A DNA stretch of 64,000 nucleotides from Urechis unicinctus (taxonomy: Eukaryota > Annelida > Polychaeta > Xenopneusta > Urechidae), in assembly GCA_034190875.2 (NCBI GenBank), contig CM067349.1, forward strand, positions 27,150,397 to 27,214,396, given 5' to 3'. Positions 48,641 to 60,716 of the stretch are shown in pieces. The first letter of the stretch is position 1. The number at the start of each line of letters is the position of its first letter. A program made the position numbers and the translations under genes. The notes beneath the pieces are model-generated. The model did no database searches and was not told where the DNA came from. It saw nothing but the letters and a program-made list of their open reading frames with translations.

Positions 48641-50318
48641 ACCCCCACTCTCATCCTCTGTTTTGTTTCCCTTATCCTCTCAAACTTTCCCTATATCCCA
48701 TCTCAATATGCCTGCCTCCACCCTTAATCCGCCTTTCCCTTGCATTTCTATTGCAGTGTGTATGTGAAGTCAATAGACAGCAAACATATTTGATTTTGCT
48801 GACTTAGAACTGACTTACTTAACGAGAAATTGACACCCTGGGATAAATGTCCACTTCAATTTGACGCTATTCCAACACTCCACAGTGACCAATAGAACAA
48901 AAGCACGAAAACTGGAGATTCACATTGGAACAAAAAGCAGATATTTGGCAGTAATGATGATCTCATGTTTATCGCATGTAGTGTATTAATGGAATCCCCC
49001 TGAAGTGGAAAGAGGACAATTGTTGAGAAGACTTCAAATCCATTATCAACTTGAGACTCCAATGTTATCCCTACTTAACACTGCTTAAGGAAATGAAGGG
49101 GGAAACGAGTGTGCTCAGTGACCCATATACGTTAGCCGCGTGGGGTAGCCGATGAGGAGAGGCCACACACGAGGAATGCCCCAATAATCCACTGGCTTTT
49201 TTGGATGTCTTTTTCTCAGATTTGTTTGCGTTCTGCACGAGGGAGCACGCATTATGTCCTTACGCTCTGTCAATCGTTCCATATTCTGAGCTGTACATTT
49301 GAACGTATCCTCAATCTCGACCACGATGGAGGGGAGGGAATGGAAATTTGGACGAACTTTGCAGGACGTTAATTTGTAATGCCATTACGATATGACGTGA
49401 TACTGAGTATTGACCGACCACGCTTTGACCTGGAAAGGAACCGAATTTAAGCGCGTCTCAGACACACGCGCTGCGCACGCGCTGTGCTTATTCACGCTAT
49501 GCTACCAAAATGTAATATCCAGCACAAAAGCAGCGCAGCATTTCACACCCAATATCCAATCCCTTTCTTGTGTAAAAACAAGTGAGCGAACCTCAATTTT
49601 TCTGTTTCAAAGCAGGGACTTAAAAAGAAAATGAGCTTGAAGTGTCAACAGCGGTAAGTGAACTGTTGTTCTGGGCTGACTGGAAGCTTGTAATGGTGTT
49701 TGTTTCCCGCCGTCAGACAATCGTTTGTTTTTTCGAGGATCACGATCCAAACGACAATATTTTAATTGGTCGTTTCTTAAACTATTGACAAATACATCGT
49801 ATTGGAGACTTAATGGGAAGTTCGCTCTTAATCAAGGAAAGCTGTTGTGTGTTTGCTTGCATCCATACCGGGATCCGAATTATTAATTTCACGGATTCTT
49901 AATTCCGCTATACTTGGTGAATTTGGTGATCGCCATTGGAAGGAGATTTTTTTTTTACACAGGAGAGCAAGACAGTTGCTCAAAATTAAGTGCATGTAGC
50001 TATAAATGTGATGTAAATTGTTAGACAATCACCTTTGCCATTCCAAACATAACATGCCACTTTCTTCGGGCAAAATACATCTGAAGTAATATATGCGCAT
50101 ATTGTGAGAGAGCTAGATCGCAAATGAGCTGAATTGCATCGTTTTGTATTCGACAGTTCAATGGCATATTTCATATAAAAAAAGTAATCAGAATTCTGTT
50201 GAGACAATACTTGTTCTACTTTAGAAAATAGTCCTTACGGTGACCCCGGGTATTTTATGGGGTTACTTATTTTGGACCTAACGTGATAAATACTCCAAAT
50301 ATATAGGACATCCGAAGC

Positions 50319-50368
50319 CGATAATGAGCGGACGGTGAGCGATAATGAGCGGACGGTGAGCGATAATA
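50319..50368. repeat. 21-bp tandem repeat, about 2.4 copies
   Basis: Unit CGATAATGAGCGGACGGTGA plus G, repeated. Confidence 0.85.
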
Positions 50369-51104
50369 CGAGGGCATATGATGGTACTTCCGAGTAACTT
50401 GACCTGTTCGCTGCTCATTTGAATTTTTTTTGCAATTAAAATTCTAATTCTGTTTTCAATACATCGATGTCAAAATATGACGAAAGGCTTGCGGTACAGT
50501 AATTTGAGCACCTAGATAAAATAGGAATTGCACAATATCACCGAAAAATCTAATAACAGTATCATCACAATAAAAACCGTCTGTGAGCAGATATTTCTGA
50601 ATATTTGCCTTTTCTGTCGCCCTAACCACCTGTCAAGAATTGACCCTTGTCCACGCACGATAGCAGCTGTTCTGATTCCTGGAGAAATTAGCAAATGTCT
50701 ATTCTTTGCCTCGTTTGCCCACAGGTCAGTTTCTTGCGGAAAAAAAGCGTTCTCATTGCATTGAAGACTAGTTCAAAGGCCGGTCTCGTTTAAGATTAGA
50801 CCTATTCCGCGCCTTATTTAAAACCCCTCGCTTGATGGTGTACCGGAAGTGAATAAGTGGCGCCTGCAGTACGCAAATATTTCCGCACGGAAGCCGACGG
50901 TTGGGTGGCTTTGAAATATATCTCGTTGAAAAACTTGCTTTTAAGGCAAATTCTCGTGGCGTAATCGCGCGTGCGGGAAATTTGAGTTGGCACTTGATGT
51001 GTGCGGGGGACTTGAGGGTTTGTTGACGCAGGAATAACGGGCATGCGTCGGGAAGACCGGGGGAAAGTACGAACTAGTTCTGACCAGGATTAACTAGGGC
51101 TCGA

Positions 51105-51290
51105 CTCACCAATCGACTCACCAACCCCCCCCCCCCCCCCACACACACACCTCCCGTAATCTTACCGACTATGTATATGGTCAGGGATTGGGGAAGGAGA
51201 GGGATTGGTGAGTGGGGGGGGGGGAGGGGGGAGGGTGTGTGTGTGTGTGGGGGGGTGGTTGTGGGGGGGTGGGGGTTGTGATGGTGAGAT
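51105..51290. repeat. C-tract/(AC)n and G-tract/(GT)n inverted pair
   Basis: ACTCACCAA followed by a C run of about 17 and (AC)n at 51105-51152 is mirrored as TTGGTGAGTGGGGG, long G runs and (GT)n at 51203-51285. The two arms could pair into a hairpin, and the G-rich arm has several G runs suitable for a quadruplex. Confidence 0.75.
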
Positions 51291-52849
51291 GGCGGTCACC
51301 AGGGGTTAGGGTAACGGTGTATGCTGGTGAGGCGTTTTGATGCGCGGCATGGTCATAGATTCTTATCCAAGAAGCGCCGCGAAGAAGAGGCGGTCGCGTG
51401 GTTTTTAAACTCTGATCGCTTGACTAAATAAAGACCACAGATAAGAATCATGTGATGACGTCTCCATTGAGTTTGACATGATATCGTGACCGTTGTTGCG
51501 ATCATCATATGCAGATGAGATAAGAGAGGAAGGGGCACACGTAGAGCTACTCAATGCATGCTGGTCTCTTGTTATATCACCGTGAACACTTGAGTATGTG
51601 GTAACGAGCTAACACACCTTGTAGTCCCATTTAGCGCCTGAATAAAACCAGGCTCATATTTCAAACCACAAATTGGATTTTCTTCATTATTACTATAACT
51701 TCCTTTCATCAATGTTTTTGTCGGTTGACATTTCAAATGACACCGGGACCTCTTATTTAAAACTAACATCCGTTGCGCATTTGACATGTGTTTCACACAT
51801 GGTAAAGATTGGCTGTGTATCAGGAAATCAGTCAGCCTTTGCGCACGCGTACACGGAGATATACGAGTTCGTCCCCATAGAAAAAGGCGCCACTCTTCTA
51901 GATAAATACCAAAAAAGCATCCGCTCTTTAAAAACTGAGCTCAATTTTACGAGCATTTGGGTCTCAATGAAATTGTTAAATGTGTTTGCTGCAAAGTCTA
52001 TTAAATCTGAGCTACCCCTTAGTTCCGTACACAAACAGACAAATATATGGCCACACACGAACACACACGCGCATGTAAGTATAATGTTACTCTGTATGAT
52101 GTGCTATGACAAGATACGTGAGTTGATCTGTAGAGGTGAGTGTATATAGCCAAAATCAGAGACAGGTAAATACAGGGGATTGATTGCGGATCACCATACT
52201 AGATAACATTAGCAATTTATGAGAAAACGTATGAATCCCCACCTATCTTACGCACAAGCCGATCCCCCACATCGCCCCTATACACAGCCACTGCAGCGAA
52301 TGCCGCGGGCTGTGAGCTTCCCAAGCGGTCTTTAGATCCAGCTGTTTTATAAGTGTAAATATTGTCTTGTTAAGGTTTGAACGAAGATGATTGTGACTCA
52401 AACTGCCTCTCATATTGTACCTCAGACAGCTCAATACACACATTCATTGCCTTTTCAAGTTAATGAGTTGACGTTGAAAAACAGAGGTCATACAAGGTCG
52501 AAACCGACTTCCTTACAAGCACATTTATTTGCAAAGAAACGGTCGCGAACGCCTTTGGAGAAAGAATATCTCACCGAATACAACCGCGACTTCTGAGTGG
52601 AAATGTGAATGGACCTGTTTCTTCACGCCCGTGCCTATATGTTTTTGTGTTAGAGATACGAAATGCTTTTGAAATTAGGCAAATAAATTTGGTTCATTGA
52701 AGACAGAGGGTCGTGTTAAATATTTAATTTAAGTTTTTGGCCAAAATAGTAACCCTTTGTTTTTGAGATGAAGCTGAGAAGAGATGAGCGGCTGCAGCGA
52801 CCTACACGGCATCCGCGTGATACAGAGATGACATTTTTACCTGATATTT

Positions 52850-53145
52850 CGTGAAGTGAGAGCGTGATGATTGAGAGAGTGAGAGATCGAGTGGGTGAGT
52901 GAAATGAGCGAGTCATTTAGAAATTGAGCAAGTGAGAGATCGAACGAGTTGGTGAAAGAGCGAGTGAGCGATTCAATGAGTGAGTGAAAGAGCAAGTGAG
53001 CGATTGAACGAGTGAATGAGAGAGCGATTGAATGAGCAATTGAATGAGTGAGAGAGCGAGTGAGCGATTGAATGAGTGAGAGAGCGAGTGAGCGATTGAA
53101 CGAGTGAGTGAGAGAGCGAGTGAGTGAGCGATTCAATGAGCGCGT
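52850..53145. repeat. GAGTGAGCGATTGAA-type minisatellite
   Basis: Degenerate tandem array of GAGTGAGCGATT and GAATGAGTGAGAGAGC segments, period about 28 with internal sub-repeats. Confidence 0.85.
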
Positions 53146-53656
53146 GATCCATGTCTTCTTGTAGACATCCATGGATAATGCAATATTCATATCCGTGTAC
53201 GGTCCGAAAGTGGGTGAAAAGATATAGTAATAATCTACATATTCATACTTCCATATATCGGTTTGTAATCTGCATGTCACGAGAAAACTTTTGGGGTAGG
53301 GGGTCGGGCTTTGCTTTGTAAATAAGTTCTTTATCACTAATTTCGTTGCACTTGAAAATGTTATTTTGCAAATATGAAAGAATAAAAATTATCGTAAAAG
53401 ATAATAGTAAAAAAATATTTATTCCTATTTACAGCACTCAATATCATGGTATCTTTCCACAATAAATAGTATCTTCATCATATCATTTATATATGAATGT
53501 TTGAACAATGTGAATGATTCAACGGTATGGAAAACTGACTAAGGTGGTACTTCCCATGGGGATGTACAGCAGGTGAAGTAATGTCACCAATGATATGAGC
53601 ATGTTTGATCAGTTCTGATATGCACAGGAAAGAGTCTTTTTCCAATAATACCTCCA

Positions 53657-53697
<41 letters not shown>

Positions 53698-53716
53698 CGA
53701 CGACGATGACGACGAC
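53657..53716. repeat. (GAT)n / (GAC)n trinucleotide repeat
   Basis: About 13 GAT units followed by GAC/GAT mixes. It lies 10 bases beyond the stop codon of the second bHLH gene. Confidence 0.95.
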
Positions 53717-53726
53717 TTGGAACAGT

Positions 53727-53905
53727 CTATGACATATTGAGTTGAGCGAGGTCATCTGTCGTCGGGCGATGAGGGGTCCACACCTTAGCTGAGAGTCGGT
53801 TTTCTGCGATGTGCACGCCATCTGGTGAATGACACCAAGAGAGGGAGTGCCCGTACAGGGGATGATCCAGGCTGGCTAAGTCCACATCCGGGCTACTGTT
53901 TTCAG
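53727..53905 (-). CDS. Ptf1a-like bHLH transcription factor B, exon 2 (residues 210-268, stop)
   Basis: The acceptor GATTTCAG joins in phase 1, completing an Ala codon, and reads ENSSPDVDLASLDHPLYGHS then LSWCHSPDG and RLSAKVWTPHRP to TGA. GHSLSW (W233) and KVWTP (W252) are close matches to the two C-terminal tryptophan motifs of vertebrate Ptf1a needed for RBPJ/RBPJL binding. This makes the Ptf1a assignment strong. Confidence 0.88.
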
Positions 53906-54525
53906 CTGAAATCAACACACCATTCGTCAGTCGCTTGCACTCACATATTCGCTCGCGCGACAAGTGTTCTGAGTACTTCTAAATTATGATTTAAAGGACC
54001 AGTGTTCCTAGGTGAGATAAGCCGAGTGTTTTCTAAACATATGGGCTCAAGTGTATCTTGATGACCTCTCCAATGTGGAGGTTAGAAAGGTGCAGGTTTT
54101 ATTATCTACGAGTCCTACACACTACACCCCGACTTATGTATCTATGATAATAGCTGTATAGAAATACGACACTGTCTGGACGGCGCAAATGGTGTGAATT
54201 CACCAGGTGTCGAACTGTTAACGTAAGAAAGCGCTGACCTACAGAGGGAACATATATATCTGAGGGAACACATCCATCTGTTACCATCAAAGGGACGGTT
54301 GCGTAAACGCCAAAAGGCCCTTGATATGATGGTTGATAATTTATAAATAGGTAGGTATGCATTCAAAGGCTCTGATAGCGATTGATGATACGGCAATATT
54401 CGAGCTGATTATTAAGTACCCTCGCTCCCAGCAAACCTGTCTTGGTCATTAACTATACCCAAATCATTCTCGTCTATAGGCGCAAAATTATATACTGGTT
54501 ACAATAATTCGAACATATCACTCAC
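53906..54525 (-). other. Intron of Ptf1a-like gene B
   Basis: 620 bases from donor GTGAGT to acceptor TTTCAG on the minus strand. No feature seen inside. Confidence 0.75.
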
Positions 54526-55153
54526 CATTATGATAGCGGATGAGGACCTTTTCGGGTTTCGGAGGCTGCTTGCTCTGGGCTGCAGTCAGCTCCTGTCCAG
54601 TCTCGCCATCTTCATCTCCCACTGACCGCAGTACGGCTGATAACTGATTGATGTAGCGTATCGCCAGACGAAGCGTGTCCACTTTAGACATCTTCTGGTC
54701 GTCTTTAGCGTCCGGTATACGCGAACGTAGTCCATCAAAAGCGTCATTAATCGTCTTCATTCGCCGCCGCTCGCGTTGGTTGGCTGCATTTCTCTGCTGC
54801 CCTTTTTTCCCTTGTCCTTTAACTTTCCCGGACTTGGCGGCTTTGGGACGAGCACTGGACGGTGTTGATGAGTAGATTCCCGAGGAATCGCTGGTGAAGG
54901 TAGAAAAATAGTCTGGTGACAAGGAGTCTGACGACGAGGAGAATGAATGAATGGAGTCCAGCGTCGATTCTGACGGGGGAAATATGAAACTCGTGTCCTC
55001 GTGTTGACCGGCTAATGACGGCGCTTGCTGGTGTGGAAGAGGGTGCTGGAAAAACAGGGATGAGTTGATTGCATGATCCGGCCAATAAACTGTCCCTGAT
55101 CCGCAAGCTGAGGCTGGACTCAATGACCACATGTCGTTCTGGACCGTCTCCAT
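54526..55153 (-). CDS. Ptf1a-like bHLH transcription factor B, exon 1 (residues 1-210)
   Basis: From ATG 55153 (context CTCCATGG when read on the plus strand) it reads [15 protein letters not shown], then a Ser/Thr/Tyr-rich region that suits an activation domain, then a basic patch ([14 protein letters not shown]). The bHLH domain is at 121-176: [20 protein letters not shown], then [20 protein letters not shown]. The exon ends [10 protein letters not shown] plus one base before GTGAGT. The KV-hydrophobic stretch just before the intron matches the corresponding Ptf1a segment. Ptf1a works as a trimer with an E protein and RBPJ in pancreas and inhibitory neurons of vertebrates; the role in this animal is inferred. 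Its start is 7.9 kb from the end of gene A, and the two genes point at each other. Confidence 0.92.
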
Positions 55154-55319
55154 GGTAGTGATTTCCAGGAAAAGTGTCCTCCTGGAATTTGTATCCCTGC
55201 TGCTTGCAGATATTTTCGTGAGCTCTGAAAATAAATGAGGCTGCTTTCTTGAAAGTTGTCTCCGACTTGACGAGATTTCTCTTGAATTAGGTGAGTTGAG
55301 ACGAAGAGCTTGGTTTTGT

Positions 55320-55480
55320 CGGCACGTGCCAGTGGTTAATCGCTGTCGTGTGCCTGTCTCGCGTCGCCATTTATATAATCCATCCTCGCAAACCGCATAC
55401 GGTCACGCGCCATTTAAGGCCACCGACCAATCACAGACGGATCAGACTGGCTTCTGCAAACGGAGCCTTCCTATTGGCTG
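55320..55480 (-). promoter_or_regulatory. Likely core promoter of Ptf1a-like gene B
   Basis: Reading on the minus strand, ATTGG boxes (reverse CCAAT; CCAAT at 55428 and ATTGG at 55471 on the plus strand) lie upstream of GATTATATAAATGG (55367-55380), a good TATA box. A perfect GGCACGTGCC palindrome with an E-box (55321-55330) lies about 40 bases downstream, near the expected transcription start. The start codon is about 215 bases from the TATA box. Confidence 0.5.
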
Positions 55481-55682
55481 TATGTTTGGAAACCACGGTT
55501 CAGGGCTGATGGAGGGAATTTCAGCCGAGTGAAGCTTGGTTAACGCCCGAAGAATGAATTGATTTGTATTTGTTGAGTAAATAGCTAGAAGCTGTATATT
55601 ATGCGATAGTTTTACCGAGGCTGACTCTGTGGAGCGAAGTAACGACAGGTGCAGCAATAAAGTAGGAGATGCAGCGGCTGAG

Positions 55683-55858
55683 AAACAGGATGAGAGAGAG
55701 GTGAAAGTGGTTATTGAAAAGGGAGAAGAGAGGAAGGGCAGAATAAGAGAGTAAGAAAAAGGAGCAAATAAAGATGGAGAGAGGGAGAGCGAGAGAGGGA
55801 GAGAGAGGGAGAGAGAAAGCGAGAGAGAGAGAGCGAGAAAGAGAGAGAATGATCGAGC
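55683..55858. repeat. GA-rich polypurine stretch
   Basis: Degenerate (GA)n and GAGAGGGA units, almost pure purine on the plus strand, between the gene B promoter and the AT array. Confidence 0.85.
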
Positions 55859-55958
55859 AAAGGAGTAGGGGTCAATGGAAGAGCAAACAAACAGACATCG
55901 ATCAGAATAGGGGAGAGATGGGAGATTAATGGCCTGTTCAAATTAAATCATATAATAT

Positions 55959-56362
<404 letters not shown>

Positions 56363-57835
56363 TGATGGTTTGGTATGTATATCATGTATTAACATATTGT
56401 TATAAAAGGGTTCTCATTTCTATCTGCACACGCTTGCGCCCCCAATGACGCCTTCATGTTGACATCCCACTTACACTCACACCTCACAAGAGACAACCCT
56501 GATCCCTAATCTCTCGCGCACCACACTTAGACAGCCTTTGCTTGCGCCCAGACCTCACCTCGTCGTTGGCACGAGTTTGACTGATAAGCGTGTGATAACC
56601 CGGGTTCTTCTTGCTCGTGTGAAACAGCAGACCTCGTGTCAGTCCCCAACAGATGGTCGACAAACTCAAACTTCCACACCACCCTAAACAAATCACCACA
56701 TGGGATTATTTCAGTATTCATTTAATAAACAGGAGATTATATTTGAATTTTGGGAGTTGACGCACCTTGTAATCACGTGACCAGTTAAGATTTGGCTTAC
56801 TGGCAGAACAGAGAGCGGTCACAGAAGCTTAGATTTTTGACAGCTCTGCTTGGCTGATGGTTCGATCGGGGAAAACGCTTCGCAACTACCATAGAATAGA
56901 AGGAATGGCGTACGCGGAGAATCAACAGAAAGGGATGACGGCACACTGTCACTGCAGCACGACTGTTGACAAATTTAGATAACAATTGAATATCTATAAA
57001 CATTAACACATTTTCTCTCTAAAATAATATGTGAGAATACAAAACTAATGCAACATCTGAAGAATACAATATCGCGAAAGTAAAATCTGCCATATCATAG
57101 TTATGCAGACTGACGACTTGTGCTAGAAGTAGCTCCTCGTATCGGGTGACAGTGAAGTCAACCTGTCATTGAAGGCTGAGGAAACAGGTGGCTGACTGCC
57201 CCCTAACAACCGCCTTCTTACATTCATTGCAAAGTGTATAAGCCAGCTTTTAACATATCATTAGCAGCGTGTGCTGTTCGAGTACTTCTCCCTATTGTCT
57301 GCATCACGCTCGCCACCCCTGAGCCCTTTGATGAGGCAACTTTAATCTTTCTGATTCTTGAGGCACCAGTATTCCGGGAAGTCCGAGCCCAGAGGCCGTT
57401 TCATCTCTTCCCCTTCGCCTCGACGGAAGAATTCACCAGGAATTCTGCGGCTTGGAGTGGGTCAATATGGTTTTGCCGGGCTCACAAATGAGCGCGGGCT
57501 TGTGAAGTGGTCAATTCATTGTGTTTGGTGTTGGGGAGATATGGGGCGTGAAAAGAGGATGAAAAGCATTGTGGGGGGTCGTTAGTGGGGCGTGGATTGA
57601 CTTAGCGAGTGAGTGTGTGTGGAAGCTGCCCGCGGCGGCGGCGGCGGAGATCTGAGAAGCATTCCGGCATCGCGGAAATGACTAACACTCACCTGTTTCC
57701 CGGGAGATTCGATTGGAGTGAATTAGAAGTCTTAACGATGGACTGTCTACATCGGTGTCGACTTCTTTAGTAAGCCAAGGAACTGGTGGCCAAATGTCTG
57801 GTTTAAAGCCTTACCAATGGATCTGTATCGTGAAG
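56363..57835. other. Upstream flank of gene B, no gene seen
   Basis: Mixed sequence with a short (CGG)5-6 run near 57625-57645. The frame at 57234-57491 is unrecognised. Confidence 0.4.
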
Positions 57836-57912
57836 AACACAGCTACTGATAGACATAGCTACTGATAGACATAGCTACTGATAGACATAGCTTCTGATAG
57901 ACATAGCTACTG
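57836..57912. repeat. 16-bp tandem repeat, 4-5 copies
   Basis: Unit AGCTACTGATAGACAT repeated with one substitution. Confidence 0.93.
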
Positions 57913-57994
57913 ATCGGCCTCTCTGGTATCGTTATAAATAGTCATCTCTGAACATGGCAGGCTGGCTGCTAGTTCATGTTGCCTATGGCAGATA

Positions 57995-58240
57995 CATCTG
58001 GTGTTGTGTAGAATGAACTGGAAACATGCAGTTTTATCTGGCGTAGTGTAGATTGATCTTGGTAACATGCAGCTTTATCTGGCGTACTGTAGATTGATCT
58101 GGTAACATGCAAATTTAATCTGGCGTAGTGCAGATTGATCTTGGTAACATGCAGCTTTATCTGGCGTACTGTAGATTGATCTGGTAACATGCAAATTTAC
58201 CTGGCGTAGTGTAGATTGACCTTGGTAACATGCAGGTTGA
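57995..58240. repeat. About 40-bp minisatellite with a dimeric pattern
   Basis: Six units built on GGTAACATGCA, a variable A/T stretch, then TCTGGCGTAGTGTAGATTGA. Two unit types alternate, giving a period of about 81. Confidence 0.92.
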
Positions 58241-58964
58241 AATGGTGTGGATGATTATGGAACGAATGGCAAATGTCCGAAAGGAACGAAGATGCACTTT
58301 CATTACGTCGTTAAAAATGATAAAGATGTTCAACTGTATACAAGTAGAAGAATGAGTTCTTCAGTGGAATATATCTACATCAAGTCGCAATCAAATATTG
58401 GCACATAATGTTCCAATCTGAACGTCAGATAATGTAACTACACTGTGGTAAAAGCAAGTCACCCACCATTCTCCTCATTCACCTTACTAATACTTCCGTA
58501 GCAGACACTGGGCGCAGAAGGGGTTAGGAAAATGGGACATTCGGTCATTATTAAATATATAGATATACACGCTGTACACCCACCGTGGCCTTATAACGAA
58601 CAAGTTAGAATCCTGTAAACAAATTTACACGCTGAAGATTCTGTAATTTTCAATGCATATTTATTTGTATCCTTAGGTACTTGAGTCTAAAACACCCTAT
58701 CCCCCGCAGCCACAAATATACTGATGCCTTTATCAATTAATCACTTCGTGGGACGATTTAAAACTCGCATCGACCTTGGGCCCTTTATGAAATATAATTG
58801 CAGGAGGCGAGTGAATTAGAAACTTCACGTTAATGTCCTTTCATGATTTTAAAATGATGCAGATAGAAAATCTACGCATGTTTTCTCGAACCTGATTGCC
58901 ATGTAAATGATTTCATACAACACCGTGCAATATACAGACAGCCGTGCAATATTACCAACCACGC

Positions 58965-59192
58965 CCGTCCCAAGAAGTCTCGCTTAGATCCACCACGCAT
59001 CGTCCCAAACCAACCCACCACGCCCCCGTCCCTGTGTGGGACCACGCCCTCGCTCTCGTGTGTGTGGGATCCACCACGCCCGTCCCAAGACGTCTCGCTC
59101 TGTGTGGGATCCACCACGCCCGTCCCAAGACGTCTCGTTCTGTGTGGGATCCACCACGCCCGTCCCAAGACGTCTCGCTCTGTGTGGGGGTG
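58965..59192. repeat. 40-bp GC-rich minisatellite
   Basis: Unit GTGTGGGATCCACCACGCCC followed by GTCCCAAGACGTCTCGCTCT. The last three copies are near perfect and the earlier ones degenerate. Confidence 0.93.
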
Positions 59193-59807
59193 AACGTTTC
59201 AGTGTAACACGTGACAAGTTGAGTTAGAAACATCTTAGATAACGCTCCAGTTTCTCACCTAGGTCGTTGAAAAAGTGATGGTTATATTGGGGTTTGACGT
59301 CACTTTCAACAAGGAGGTGATATCGCGGCGGTGATGGATGAGGACGATTGTGATGCTATAGGACAACTCCCCTTAAGTGCCAGCGCCCACTTGGCACAAA
59401 CTAACGCTGCTAGGACGAAGGCCAAGCACGATACTATAGGGCAACCGAATAGGGTACATCTCCTTTCAGAGATGGGACCGCCATTTAGCGTGGTCTTCCG
59501 AGTCACGGGGGACCAGTTAGGTTTTCACACCTCGGGCTCGAACCCAACCTGTGGCCTGGGCCGATGAAGTCAGAATGGTATGACGAGTCAGAGGCCATTA
59601 ATGTGATGCTAATGGCATCGTAGATAAAGAGTTCTTATTTCTCCAGCAACAGCCAGTACGTACCTGGCTATATGGATTCAAATATGCCGCGATACAGATA
59701 TAATCATAGCGACGGCACAGAAAAACAAGTGTTCAAACCCCGATGTCAAGTTTCTGAACGCCTCAACTAACAGTTTTTGGGATGAACCAAAACGCCGGTG
59801 TAAAGAC
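59193..59807. other. Unassigned stretch with a B-box-like motif
   Basis: It contains GGGCTCGAACCC (59535-59546), which on the minus strand matches an RNA polymerase III B box. No convincing A box was found, so no tRNA or SINE is called. Open frames on both strands at 59306-59567 are unrecognised. Confidence 0.3.
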
Positions 59808-60716
59808 TTCAAGCTACCCCCCCTTTCAAGTTACCCCCCGGTAATCTGAAATCGATTTCAAGTTACCCCCGGGGGTAGCCTGAACCCGATTTCATATTAC
59901 CCCCACCACTTTCACATTACCCCCTCCCTGATAAAAGACAAATTAAATAATGGTTGACAGACGTGTTATTTCTTTGTACAGGGGTCTGTGTGGTTATTGC
60001 CAACCAATGCAAATAATAAAGGAAAGTACATGATACCAAGAATCAGACGAAGTCAATGATAAGTTGGCAAACTTTGATGGTGACCTTGACTGCCTTACAC
60101 ACTACATTGGCTTCAATACTGTGTGCCGCAATATTCATGTACTTGAATATGCATGCACTGGATACAGGCAAGGGTTTTTCAACTCAGCATCCTCATCAGT
60201 AAGCTACCCTGATACTTTCGATACTGCTACTCTCGATCAAGAAAGTATTTTCAACTAAAACAATGACAATCTAAATACACAAGTTGCTATTGCTTATATT
60301 TCCGATACAAAAATACCAGCTACAGGCAGTTTGTCAGATGGAAAATAGATATCTGGACAAGGAGCTGTGTGGTGGCCTGATTTTTGTGGCTTCAGATATC
60401 CCCACCTTCCAAAAGTTGTAATGAATTCCGACAAGATAATCGAAACGATTATACATATGGTTGATAAGATTCCCAAATGGTTTTTCCGTAATTAGTTTTC
60501 AATATTGGATAAGTTATCAATTTAATTACTATTTTGTTTCGTAAATAATTTAAATAAACATACACAAATAAGTTTTTTGAGGGGGGTAATCTGAAATCGT
60601 AGGGGGTAGGATAAACCTACCCCCCCCCCCCCCCCCGATAATCTGAACGCGATTTCAAGTTACCGGGGGGGGGGAGGGGGAGGTGAAGGGGGGGGGTGTA
60701 ATTTGAAATCGCTACC
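59808..60716. mobile_element. 0.9-kb element with C/G-rich palindromic ends
   Basis: The left end (59808-59935) has repeated TTTCAAGTTACCCCC and GGTAATCTGAAATCG motifs. The right end (60575-60716) carries the same motifs mainly in inverted orientation between long G and C runs. Together they look like terminal inverted repeats around an AT-rich core that holds a broken coding-like frame (60034-60494). No known superfamily recognised. Confidence 0.5.
60034..60494 (+). pseudogene. Coding-like frame with two internal stops, unknown
   Basis: One frame runs through TAA (60256-60258) and TAG (60346-60348) to a TAG at about 60492. It contains FDGDLDCLTHYIGFNTVC and, near the end, WWPDFCGFRYPHLPKVV. 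Residue composition looks like a real protein but I do not recognise it. It may be the core of the surrounding element. Confidence 0.3.

Larger units (their letters stand above)
47209..53726. other. Region between the two tail-to-tail bHLH genes
   Basis: 6.5 kb with a long pyrimidine-rich compound microsatellite (47951-48640), a C-rich/G-rich inverted pair (51105-51290) and two minisatellites (50319-50368, 52850-53145). No recognisable gene. Frames at 51673-52149 and elsewhere look like chance. Confidence 0.45.

Noticed and set aside
51673-52149. 158-codon open frame between the bHLH genes
   Set aside because: No ATG at its left end, no recognisable motif, AT-rich composition typical of the flanks.
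53657-53716. GAT array as a coding poly-Asp tail of gene B
   Set aside because: It lies downstream of the TGA stop of the bHLH gene and is therefore in the 3' UTR.
57969-58190. 73-codon repeat-peptide frame on the minus strand
   Set aside because: Produced by the minisatellite period. No start context or promoter.
59535-59546. tRNA gene on the minus strand
   Set aside because: Only a B-box match is present. No A box and no cloverleaf could be drawn.
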